Assembly (NCBI GenBank): GCA_954871525.1
Contig: OX940872.1
Span: 13,477,180 to 13,541,179 of the forward strand
Reading direction: 5' to 3'
From: Parietaria judaica
Lineage: Eukaryota > Streptophyta > Magnoliopsida > Rosales > Urticaceae
Length of the DNA stretch: 64,000 nt
Below are positions 34,270-45,146 of this stretch, one piece after another. The first letter of the stretch is position 1. Each line of letters opens with the position of its first letter. The notes beneath the pieces were generated by a model. It saw nothing but the letters and a program-made list of their open reading frames with translations, had not been told where the DNA came from and did no database searches. A program made the position numbers and the translations under genes.

Positions 34270-35841
34270 TTAATCGTACTGCAAAGCAGGAGCTGCACCC
34301 TCACAAGCTACAACAGGGGGCGCGTGAGCATTAAGGGCTGGGCCTTGTGGCATATGGACCGCTGGAGGGGGTTCTTGAGGTTCGAGAATCTCTTCATGCT
34401 GACCTTGCCCCTGTTGCGGTTGTGCCGCGGCATCCCTATTACGGAGTTCACCTCTCAGTCTTTGAATCTCCCGCGCTTGCTCATCAAGTTGACGTTGCAT
34501 CTCTCTTATTATTTCTTCAGTAACGGGTACCGGTCCATTATTACTAGACCCTAGCCTACCAGTCTGCCTTGTTCGAGCAGCATGAGTTCGAGTTTCCATT
34601 TTCTTTTATTGTTTTTTTCTCTCTCCTGAATTCAATTCAATAAGATTGGTTACTTACATATTCAGAACTTCCAATCTTTATCATATACTTTGCATTAATT
34701 GAATTTCTAATATATCGCCATTTTATTGGCATTACTTCATATTGTGATTAGTAGTCATTTATTCCATACCATATAATTCTTTTATCACTTTATTTTATTT
34801 CATTATCTTTCCCATAATAATATAACTTCCAATAATAACATTTCACATTAAGATTCCATTAAATTACATCATAGCATCTTCACAAAATACGAAAGGGTTC
34901 ATCAATATTCAACATTTGAGCGCCTCAAAACATACAAAAAGGGCCATCTAAAGATAATTCTTCAAAACAACCACTCACACGATCATATAATCCTAGAATC
35001 TTCATGAGTTTGTAAACATAATTCAAAATACGCATCCTACTTATACGGGTTTGTTCTCCGCAGGCCTGTTAAGCAGTCACCTATCTGACATGGCTAAGTT
35101 GAGTACTGGGACTCTCAACAGAATAATCTCTAGTGGGACTCGTAGGTTCGTTGTGGTCAACTTCGTTGGGGTTGGGGCCATTGTCCATAGGCGGTTCTTC
35201 GACATGCCACTAGGAACCACTATCTTCTTCAAACTCTTCAAGATCTTCTTCCTCGTTCATCAGAGGGACTTGGGTCGCTGGTACATAGTTGGATTGCGAG
35301 AGGTCTTGTTCAACGTGTACAATATTCGACATAAATTGACAAATGTCCAGGCGTCTCGGAGGAAATTCCACTTTGTTTCGAATCCGGTTGGGGACGCCTT
35401 CCAAAATATCATGCATAAATTTAGGTCATCATCAGAAACAGCCCTTTGAACAAGGAATACATCACAGAAACGATCCTCGTGCTCCAACGTGGTTTCTCTC
35501 GGTAGGGAACTCCAAGACCTTGCAAACTCCTCACGAACCGTCTTTTCAGCGTCCGTGAACTCAAACTCCTGGTTAATCGCCAAGCGAAACTAGCATCAGT
35601 GTCTATCATTGATCGAATAACGCCTCCTCCTCCACCAAGTGAGTGCATTACCAGTCAGCATTGATGTGGCTAGTGGTACTGCAAGTCACGCCTCAATATG
35701 AGAAATAAAGAATATACTCTCCATGCGGTGAAGCCACTCTCCTAGTATACCACCTCTACCACCATTGAATGATGGTGGTTGCATGCCCATGATAGCTCTT
35801 CCAGCTTCTCGGTCTGCTCTCAAATACGACTGTTCAGCCAT
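34270..35841 (-). pseudogene. Gypsy gag-like frames, rearranged
   Basis: From the ATG at 35841 the minus strand gives a gag-like segment (PPSFNGG, GEWLHRME, MLTGNALTWW across stops), then further pieces to about 35210. A separate open frame at 34599-34270 encodes a coiled-coil-like, Gln/Glu/Arg-rich N-terminus with a Pro-rich end, of the kind that normally precedes the first segment in Gypsy gag. The order is therefore unusual. Either the remnant is rearranged or two elements are joined. Confidence 0.55.
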
Positions 35842-35959
35842 GGGGATCTACGTTAAATGTCTAACGTTTAACTTATGTACAAGTCATTAAAATAAGAAAC
35901 ACACTTACTTGGACTTCGAGGAACCTTGTGATTGCGCATGGTAGGATGGCAGGAAAACC

Positions 35960-35971
35960 GCTCTGATACCA
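35960..35971 (-). other. Primer binding site of the Gypsy-like element
   Basis: GCTCTGATACCA on the + strand is TGGTATCAGAGC on the minus strand. It lies four bases from the LTR end at 35976. Confidence 0.8.
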
Positions 35972-35975
35972 ACTT

Positions 35976-38900
35976 TGTAACACCCAGCCTACCACCGACC
36001 GTTACGACATAAAACTTTCTTTCTTTATTAACTTTGAAAAAAAAGGTTTGTTGTGAAATTTAGGAATAAATTTTTTTAAACATGGTCTTGCTTGTACTTT
36101 TATGCGCACGTCTTAAACTTCATATAAAGAATTTAAGATTAACACTTCATCGTAAAATATTTAAAAGGGAACATTATCGGACAATCGTCGAAACATGATA
36201 CCTTCATAAAAATGTGAAGGCTTGTTAAATGGATTACCAAAATTATTTTAGAAAAGTTCATTATGATACTTTGTACTTGTTAACTCGTATTATGAACTTG
36301 AGACAGTAATTTCTTACGTAAATTCTTAACATGGGGATTTAATATAAACAGTCTACTCCCTAACATAATTCATAGTTAATAAAACATATGTCAAAATAGT
36401 TTGTTTTTCAAAACATGCGGAACATTTTCGGTTGCCCATCCTGACCCATAACCAAAACGCACATCATCATTCCTTTGCGAGCCCATCATGAAGAATCATG
36501 CTATGGATTTCTTACATACATCATGAACATATAAATGTGAGCTTACGCTCAGCGAGTACAACAATTTCCTCACAAAAACATATGTCAATCATGCATATAT
36601 GTATGTCCAGTTATGCTTGATTATTATTTCTTTTTTAGAACATTACATTAATTTCCTTTAAATGGCTCAAGGGATTGGCCCTGTCTTGCCTGGTGATCAC
36701 CCATATGTGTACGTGCCAATTGCGCGCAGCCGCAGATGGTCCGAGGGTTGCAAGGTCCCCAGCCATCACGACCTTGGGCTTACAACCCCATTTATAACAT
36801 GTTTATACCCCGATCGGGTGGCACGACACAAGCTTTGAAAACCTTGGTCATCTCATTAATTACGGTGACCCTATTCATGACTACATGCAATATGACATAA
36901 ATCAAAGCCCAATCAATCATTTGATTCTTTATATTTCATCATGCATTAATCCAATATTATTGCTTGGTCTAGCATGACACATTAACATCATGACATTCAC
37001 ATCAATCCATGTAATCATACAAATGACCATAAAGGACCACTTATATCAATCATTCACGTATTGGAGTCAATTCTCCCAAATATCACATATATTCATATCA
37101 TGACATATTCCATTTTCCTTTTGAAAACTATTCATGCTGTAGTGAGATCTGTACTCACCTGGTGTCCTCGCTGCACTTCATGATACAGTCTACCGTAAAT
37201 ATGGACACTCTACTTCCTTGTTTGATCCGACCAGACAACTCGTCAGTCTCTTGGATCCAGGTTGACATGCATACTTTATGTTGTTGGACTTCTAGGGTAC
37301 TTATGGTATAATGTTATTGATCTAGGTATACATCCATCTCTTTATTCATTTCAGTTATTTAGAAATCAATAAGGCAATATTGATGGTGTCGATCGGAAAC
37401 ACTTTGATTGCACAATCGACTTATCTCTAAAGGTGCCAATCGGCTCAACGAGCTAATTAGGGAGTGATTATTTTTAATCGGGTTATGATAAGTTAACTGG
37501 CGATCGGTTGACTAGTTTGTGAGGTCGTTTAGGGGTTCGACCCATAGCATAGATCGCCCAAGTCATCTATTCCGAAACCTAAATTCTTTCAAACTTAAAT
37601 CACTTACCCAAAGTGGGTTAACTATTTGATAAAATAGTTTCTGATCATATTGATTATTAAATAATATAAATCATCATAAAAAGTTATTAATAATTATATG
37701 AAACTTTGTTATTAATAATTCTCTTTTAATAAAATTTTGAGTTGTGTATATTCATATTTTGAAAACATAATATTTACTTTGAAAATCCGAAACAACCTCG
37801 AATATGAGCATTCTTCATGGTCATCAATTTATTTAGCCTTCATAAGTTCTTAAACTTAAAAATCAATGTTTTATTTTCATAAAATATAAAACCATTTTAA
37901 TTTCGAATCACAAATCTGCCCCAATCATAAGATACTCGTATACGTTCGCTCTATAAATTTTAATCCAATAAATGTAAACTCGTTTTAACATGAAACAAAT
38001 TTCGTTACCTCTATACTGATCTTATATATAATTTGTAGTTTTAGTTTTAGAAAATACTTTCATTTATTTAGTAGTACATACTTTTTCTTATGCATCATTC
38101 AAATCTGTTTTTTTTTTATTTTTTTATGAAACGGTTCATGACCTTCAATGCATGATTTTTATAAAATCAGTCAGAGATTATTTTGGAACAAAACCAATTG
38201 ATGTAGCTCCTTAATTAACATATATATAACATATATTTTTATCCCCATATTTATTTAAATCTTTTATCATCATTTAAAATATTTTTCCAACACCAATCAC
38301 AATCTTCATAAAAACTGGAAACAACTTTGCATGTCGTCACTCCATAACTGTTTTCTAATTAAGCATCGATTATTTTTCAGGGAAACCAATTAGATTACTT
38401 CTACAAGATCCATACCTGAATCATAAAATTTTATTATGAATTGAAAATAACTTTAGGGTAATGAAAACGTGTTCAAATTCTCAATTTCCAGATCTGCCTT
38501 GAAGTGAAAAACAGCCTGAAGCATGAATGGTGCGTGGCTTATATCTTAAAAACCGTACGATGGATGTTTCTAAATTTTTAGTATGTTATATTAGAAATCT
38601 ATATCTATCCATAAATATGTAATTTTTTTAATTTGGAGTTCATTTGGCTGGGTTAAGACACTCACCAAATCGAACTTCAGCATAACCCTAATTCCAACAA
38701 CATGCATGTAACACATTCATCATCAAACATAAGGCTTTTGAGCCTCATTCATGAAAACACACAAAAAAATGCATGCATGCATTGTTTAAACCATAACTAA
38801 GCATTAACAACTATAATAGTAAGCATTCATCAAGAGAGATGGGGTTTTTAATCCAAAGATTATACCTTGTAACGTATCTTCAACAAGGTTACGAACCTTT

Positions 38901-39139
38901 CGTAGGTAAGGGACTTGTGTACTCCTCACAACAATTTGGTCAAAGTGAGCTTGGATTTGAGCTAAAATGAGAAAATATATAATGAACATAAGTCCATTGA
39001 TCAATCTCATGAAAGAAATCCACATGGAAGAGGTTTTCTTACCTATTCTTAAGAACTTTGAACAATGATTTGGTTTGATGAGTAAAAGATGTGTTTGACA
39101 CCGGATCTTCACGATTATTTCTCCATAAGTCTTTGGCTT
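35976..39139 (-). repeat. Gypsy-like LTR, part 1
   Basis: On the + strand this begins TGTAACACCC and runs to the CTT target site (39137-39139) of the CACTA element. It is non-coding. The LTR resumes after 53552. Confidence 0.72.
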
Positions 39140-39320
39140 CACTACTAAAAATTATGGATTTACCCATGGGTAAAAACCATGGTTGAAAATTTTCAACCAT
39201 GCTTAATGATCATGGTTGAATCCTGCATGGTTGCAAGTTTCGACCACGGAATTTTTTCCGTGGTCAAAAACGAATTCCGACCACGGAACACATCCATGGT
39301 CGGATTACACATCCCGCCAC
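39140..39320. repeat. CACTA-2 left terminus with palindromes
   Basis: After the terminal inverted repeat come ACCCATGGGT and a perfect 24-bp palindrome at 39178-39201 whose half is CATGGTTGAAAA. Two further CATGGTTG copies follow (about 39212 and 39226), then CCACGGAATT/TTCCGTGG pairs. The right terminus has the same ATGGTTGAA and TTCAACCAT motifs (about 53448-53527). Confidence 0.8.
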
Positions 39321-39359
39321 GGCGTAATTCCGTTGTTCGAATTGTTATTAGAGAGAAAA

Positions 39360-39715
39360 TTTCGCCGCGGCTAGTAATCAGAACGCCGCGGCAATAATTT
39401 GAACCTCGACAACGCATAATCTAGACAACGGAATTAAACGTGGTTTGAGACGATATTCAGAGTGCGTTTAGCACATGGCATAATAACAACAAGCCGCGGC
39501 TTACTCTGGAACACTAGACGGTGGTATAATCCGTTGTTCGAAAGCCAATATAAGCCGAGGCATTATAAATGAGTCGTGGCCTTATTTTTACATGCCACGA
39601 CGTGAGTTCAGAAAAGCCACGGCGTCGTTGTGTGTCAAACGATGGAAATAACCCTTGTGCATACTGTAAGCCGCGGCCTTTCAGTGAAATACCGCGGTAC
39701 ATTTTTTCCGGAAGC
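39360..39715. repeat. CACTA-2 subterminal CCGCGG array (gene C side)
   Basis: Motifs such as CGCCGCGGCTAG, CGCCGCGGCAAT, AAGCCGCGGCTTA and AAGCCGCGGCC occur at short spacing, mixed with CCACGG and CCGAGG variants. There is no gene in this stretch. Confidence 0.72.
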
Positions 39716-40068
39716 GGTTTTATTTTAGTTTGGGTGACGGATTTTTGTGTTGTCGAAAGTAGCAAAATAAAAACAGAAAAAACCGGGCGTTTTGAAGAAA
39801 AAAAAATGCCCGGTATATTCGGTATCGTCTTTATCTTACATTAACCTGTATATGTCATATTTTATTAAGTAAAATATAAAAAAAAAAATTAGATTGAAAA
39901 AATTTATATTAATACCTATATACCAAATATCATCGCTAATACAGAATATATCCTCACTACATACAAAGCATATAATCCATATATAAATATATCATTACTA
40001 TATACAAAACTTGTAATCCATACATACAAAATAACACCGTTCATATAAACAAAAATATACAATATGTT

Positions 40069-43000
40069 CTATTCTTCATCATCATAATTAGCAAACTTTG
40101 ATAGCACATGCATACCTAATTCTACATTGAATCCATCTATTTCGCTTAAACTATAACTAAGTTTGTTATCAAGAAAAGCCATACCATTTCTCACAATGCC
40201 GTGCATGAACTCCATGACGTAGTATCCGCATTCATGATTTCCTGGTTGTTTCGGACATCCTTTTGAATTCAACGATTTTATCATCGAATGTCTAATGAGG
40301 CCGGTGTTGTGATTAAGCTTGAATATGTCTTCAATGCTACAAAAAAAAATTAACAATTCAAATAACTTGAGTTAAAAAGACATCATCATAAACATAAAAT
40401 GATTATGTTTTAGAATACTTACTCTTCAAAAAATTTCTCTAAATGGTTATTTAAACCACTCGTTATGGGGAGAGAATCAAACTTTGTTACGGTAGCCTTC
40501 CAAGGGTTGAAAACAAGAAGAATCCAATGGTGACGAGTATTGTAAGGCATTGACCATCTTTTGTTATTCTTGCAATTTTTTATATAGTTGTAGTATCTGT
40601 CAACATCAACTCGCAATGCATTTTTCTTGGCATCTCCCGTTTTGGTGTTGAACCCGATGTCTTCATATGGCGGAAGAAAACCTTACGAGTCTGGATTGGT
40701 AAGGCAATTTTGTAGCAAATAACTGCAAATAAATATAACAATAATTCATATATTTAAAAATTAAGAAATCAATAATAAAAATGAAAACATACCTTTGACA
40801 AATAGAGATCCATATTATGGCCAAGTCATGAGAGAGGAGAAATTCACGTGTGTCATCGTAATTTAACAACGGAGCGAAATAACACAAACTTTTATCAAGC
40901 TCAACGACTATATTTTGTCCCTTTGCGAGTATATAATTGTTTGCATAAGACGTTAACGCTCTCAATTCGGGATGAACGAGGTTCAACTTGATCTTTTCTT
41001 CCATTTCATTGTAATGCGGACTTTTGGCAATATTTTTGGGTTTAGGTTTGGGAGCTTGAAAACCTTTGGAGTTCAATTCTTCAATAAGAGACACTGGCCA
41101 AGGCACAAAGGTCCCTAACGCTTCTTCAACTGTTTCTAACCATTGAACCGATACCGGGAGAGGAATAGGGTCTTTAGACATCGATACTTCAATTAACACC
41201 CGAAGATAGTCTCTATGTAACGATATGTTGTGAATTTTTTCCTCACCCGCTCCATTTTTTAGAAACATCTTCCCGGTTGCGACGTGATCATCGATTCCCT
41301 CTGAAAAAAGGAGACAATCGACACCACCCTTAATTGAAATGGGTGTCTTTGGAATCGACGACGCCAGATCAATCGCGCAAGTTCCACCAACACCGTTAAT
41401 AAGTCCTTTTGAAACAAAAGACGCGCTCTCCACCTTTTTAGTCGGAATTTGAACGTCCACAAGATCCAGTGAGGGAGAAAGCGGTTTACTACCCACACTT
41501 TGCACATTTAAGGATTTCAGATTCCCTTGATTCGGTCTCTTCGAAAGGAAACCTCTATGCTTAGCCTTTTTAGCGGGAATTTGACCTTCATCAAGATCCA
41601 AATCAACCGGCCCTACGGGAGCAAGCGGTTGACTACCAACACTTTGCACATAACAAGGCTCGTTATTCCCTAGACTCGGGCCTTTCGACATAAAATCTTT
41701 GCGCTTAGACTTTATAGCGGGTATAGGATCGTCATTAAAATTCAATTCAACCGGTGCTAAAGGAGCAAGGGGTTGAATTACCGGACTATGCGCATCAAGT
41801 GGTTCATTACTCCCTTGAAGATTTCTTGAAGATGATCCTTGGATCATTTGTTCCACTTTGGCCTTCCATTCTTCGAAGGCCGCATCTCACGCATCCGACT
41901 TGACTTTCATATCTTGAATTTCGGCTAGGAGACTTTGAACGATGGGGTTTGTTGAGTCCTTGGATGTCTTGTAATATACTCGCTTTGAGACATATTTGGA
42001 TTGTCCCCGAACTCGTCCGGGATGTTCTTTCTTTCCCAAAGCTCTTGTCAAAACATTGTCTTCCTCATCGTCGTCCACCACTTGGGTGCTACATATCTAA
42101 TAAAATATTTAATAATTAGAATCAAGATAGTTTATATACAACTCTATAATATAATCGCATCGCACTTACTATTTTATCCACAATAGGCTCTAGATTTGGA
42201 TCCTTTAATGAACCATCCTCATTATGCCGCATTTCGATCCAAAGTTTCGGTTTTGTCGGCCATACGCCATTTTGTTGAAACTACGAAACAAAAGAGCATG
42301 TTATTCAATTTTAGACAATATGTTAAATTTAAAATTTAAACTGCGACATTAAAAATCTTACAAGAAATTGATCGAGCTTCCGATATCCGTTTTGACCCGA
42401 TCTAGAGGGATACTCAACGAGTGCCCTATTAGCTTTGTTTTGATCCGAGACTTCTTTGAAATCATCACTTAATCTAATATCAATAAACTCCTTCCAATGC
42501 TCGTCCGTGATGCTCGTGTAATACTTCTTAACAATATCGGGTCGCTCGTAAATGCTTTTATCATTCGGATCTATCTTTAATAGGGTAGAGAGATCATACC
42601 AGAAGTATCTTGCCGATTCCCCGGCACTAAATCGTACTCGTCCGGAATAACAAATGCTTGTTGGATTTCATTCCATATCCGTTGTTTCACCTTAGCTAAA
42701 TTCTTTAGTCTCCAATCACTTATAGTTATTGGAACAAATTCTCGAGCAAGAACACCAATCCAACTAGCTAAAAGATCACCATCTCCTCCATCCGGTTGGT
42801 TTTTCTCATCAAATCTCATTGTATTTTTTTCCCCTTATGCTTTAAGATATTGATTCTTTTCATGAGGGTCACGGTTCTTTTTCTGTCTCCTTTAAGTTTT
42901 CGTCTACATCTTGCTCTTTCTCGATCAACTTTATACCGAACCAAAAATAATAAACATAATAAATTATCAATTTTAGATACTAGATAAATTCAATTAACAA

Positions 43001-43110
43001 GACCTATACCAAAAATAAAAATACTACTAACCGGGCGTAGTTTCTTCTCGATTAAGTGATGGCGTTTTTCCACGATCGGGTGATGACCTATTTACTTCTA
43101 GCTCCAACAT
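40069..43110 (-). pseudogene. CACTA-2 gene C: Transposase_24-like plus Ulp1 (C48) protease
   Basis: The start is the ATG at 43110 (MLELEVNRSSPDR), spliced at CCCG|GTTAG. The next region (42819-42365) resembles Transposase_24 (LLASWIGVLAREF, KQRIWNEIQQAF, WKEFIDIRLS), with a frame break near 42580. A basic linker follows (GRVRGQSKYVSKR), then a long ORF (41856-40663) with three to four repeats around VGSQPLAPVGP. The C48 protease is in two exons: His in RHHWILLVFNP (near 40530), Asp in KFDSL (near 40480), and GNHECGYYVMEF with the catalytic Cys (near 40220). All three catalytic positions are present. A stop at about 41886 and the frame break argue against a full product. Confidence 0.8.
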
Positions 43111-43544
43111 ATTGAAGTAGTAGCTAGCTTTCCTAAATATACATTTACCTCATTTCCAAAAATTAATCAACATATCAGATTAGTCATAAAAACCCACCAC
43201 AAACCTAATACGAAATTCATTAAACACATTAAACCTACCACAAAGTCATTATCAAACTCATTAAATAATTTAACACACCAATTAACCTAAGCACAAATAT
43301 AAACATAAAGTTACAAAAACATATTATAAACCACGTTTATGACAAACTTATGAACTCACTAAAACATATTCATGAAAAAACATATCATAAAACTCAAATT
43401 TATAAGAAATTATAAAAAAACATCTCATAAGAAAACACATTTATGACAAAAACATATTCTAAAACACAAAAGTTTAAAAACATTTCATGACAAATACTAT
43501 AAACATAAAAAAAAATACAATACATATGTAATACTAATTGGAGA

Positions 43545-43785
43545 TAGGATTCTAACCTTGTTAGGGCAAGTTTTTGCTGAAGGTGAAACAACGGGCGGAG
43601 GCGGTGCGACGGCGGGGAAGGCGACGGCGGGGGCGGTGGAGCCCGGCGACGGGCTGGTGAAGGGAGGGGAAAATGGAAAAGAGGAAGAGAGAAGAGAGGG
43701 AGATAAAAGAGAGAAAGAGAGGGAAAGAACAGTGAGAGAGAGAGGGAGGGAAAATGAGGTTAAAATCGAATTAAAAATTTGAAAA
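43545..43785 (-). promoter_or_regulatory. C/T-rich leader of CACTA-2 gene C
   Basis: On the minus strand a (TCTCTC)-rich tract and CCGCCGTCGC-rich stretch end at AACAAG|GTTAGAATCC, matching the leader and donor of gene C in CACTA-1. It lies directly downstream of the palindrome array at 43795-44950. Confidence 0.6.
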
Positions 43786-43794
43786 ATGGGTTTG

Positions 43795-44950
43795 AACGAT
43801 GGAAAACGTGATTTGTGGTCGGAAATCCCGACACAGGCCGCGGCGTGCAATTACACAAGCCACGGTTTTAACATACGTGGCAAATAACTTACCGCGGCAT
43901 TATCCATTAATGTCGTGGCGTAAAAAGGTTCGGAATAAAATAGCCTCTGTATAAATTTGGAACATTTCCATGCCGCGGCTCAATAAAAATGAGCCACGGC
44001 TTGTCATCAAATGCCGTGGTGGGTTATTTAATACGCCGTGGTGTATACGGTACTGAAATAACATGGTCTCTGTATAAATCTTGGAGGTAAATACGCCGCG
44101 GCTCGTCATAAACACACCGAGGCTTGTCGTGCAAAGCCAGGGCATGTTTCGTAATGCCGTGGCGGGACCTTATTCGAAATAAAAGCTTAATTTTGAAGAG
44201 ACAAAATTAGCCACGGCGTACAACAAAAGGTCGAGGCATGTATATTAATGCCGCGGTTTAAATGGTTTTACTCCGCGGTGTAACCTTGTTGGATTTTGAA
44301 ATGATTCCGGTCTATGAACTCTGCCGCAGCTCGGATAATGAAAAGCCGCGATGTTTCTTAAGGACGCCGCAACATCATGAACAATCAGCTGCGGCATACA
44401 GGAAGATACCGCGGCTAGATTTGGTCACACCTCGGCCTAATATGGCTCAAGTAAAGCATGCTCTCTGTAAAAAAATTGGTCGTAATACGCCGCGGCAGGT
44501 TGTTTATAAGCTAAGGCTTACATGAGAATGCTGCGGCGTTAAAAGCCTAATGCCGCGGCGGTTTTTTGCTATTTACTATTTCAACCTTTGGCTTCTGAAC
44601 ACAGCCGCGGCTTGGTAAAGTCACGCTGAGGCGTGTTTAAAGAATGCCGGGGCAAGTGTTGGTCACACCTCGGCCTAATCCGACTGAAGTTAAGCATGCT
44701 ATCTTTATAATTTTTTGTTCTTGTACGCCGCGCCAGGATATACATAAGCCGAGGCTTTATGTCTTCATGTCGTGGCTTTAGTATATTAATGCCACGGCGT
44801 GTTGTTGCTATTTTCTTTTATAATGTCTGGCTTATGAACTCTACCGCGGCGTGTTGTGTGTCGCCGCGGCTCTGTTCATAATTCAGAGGTTATGTAGATA
44901 AATAACACGCACACGCTGCGGTGTTTATGAAATGTGCTGCACCACGACTG
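43795..44950. repeat. Large CCGCGG palindrome array between TNP2 and gene C
   Basis: At least ten perfect CCGCGG sites lie within about 1.1 kb, with many CCACGG, CCGTGG and CCGAGG variants, usually flanked as GCCGCGGC and spaced by roughly 20-30 bp. The part 44371-44940 is repeated at about 49830-50395. I see no coding capacity. Confidence 0.85.
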
Positions 44951-45146
44951 TCACATGAATTCAAACATTTAAATTTGATAATGTTATTTGTAAAATAAAA
45001 ATTAGACTACAATAAAATTATCAAATTATACATTGATATATAAAATTGTTACAACGTAGAAATAGACATTATTACAATAAAATTGTTACAAAGTACAAAG
45101 TTGAAAGACAAGATAGAAATATACATTATTACAATTAAATTATTAT

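Noticed and set aside
40663..41856. Independent 397-residue host protein
   Set aside because: It is the linker region of CACTA gene C, matched by a similar PVSQPLA-rich linker in CACTA-1.
43795..44950. CRISPR-like array
   Set aside because: The repeats are short palindromes with irregular spacing in plant transposon DNA, with no cas genes.
43795..44950. CpG island of a host promoter
   Set aside because: The CpG comes from transposon-specific CCGCGG repeats and no host gene follows.
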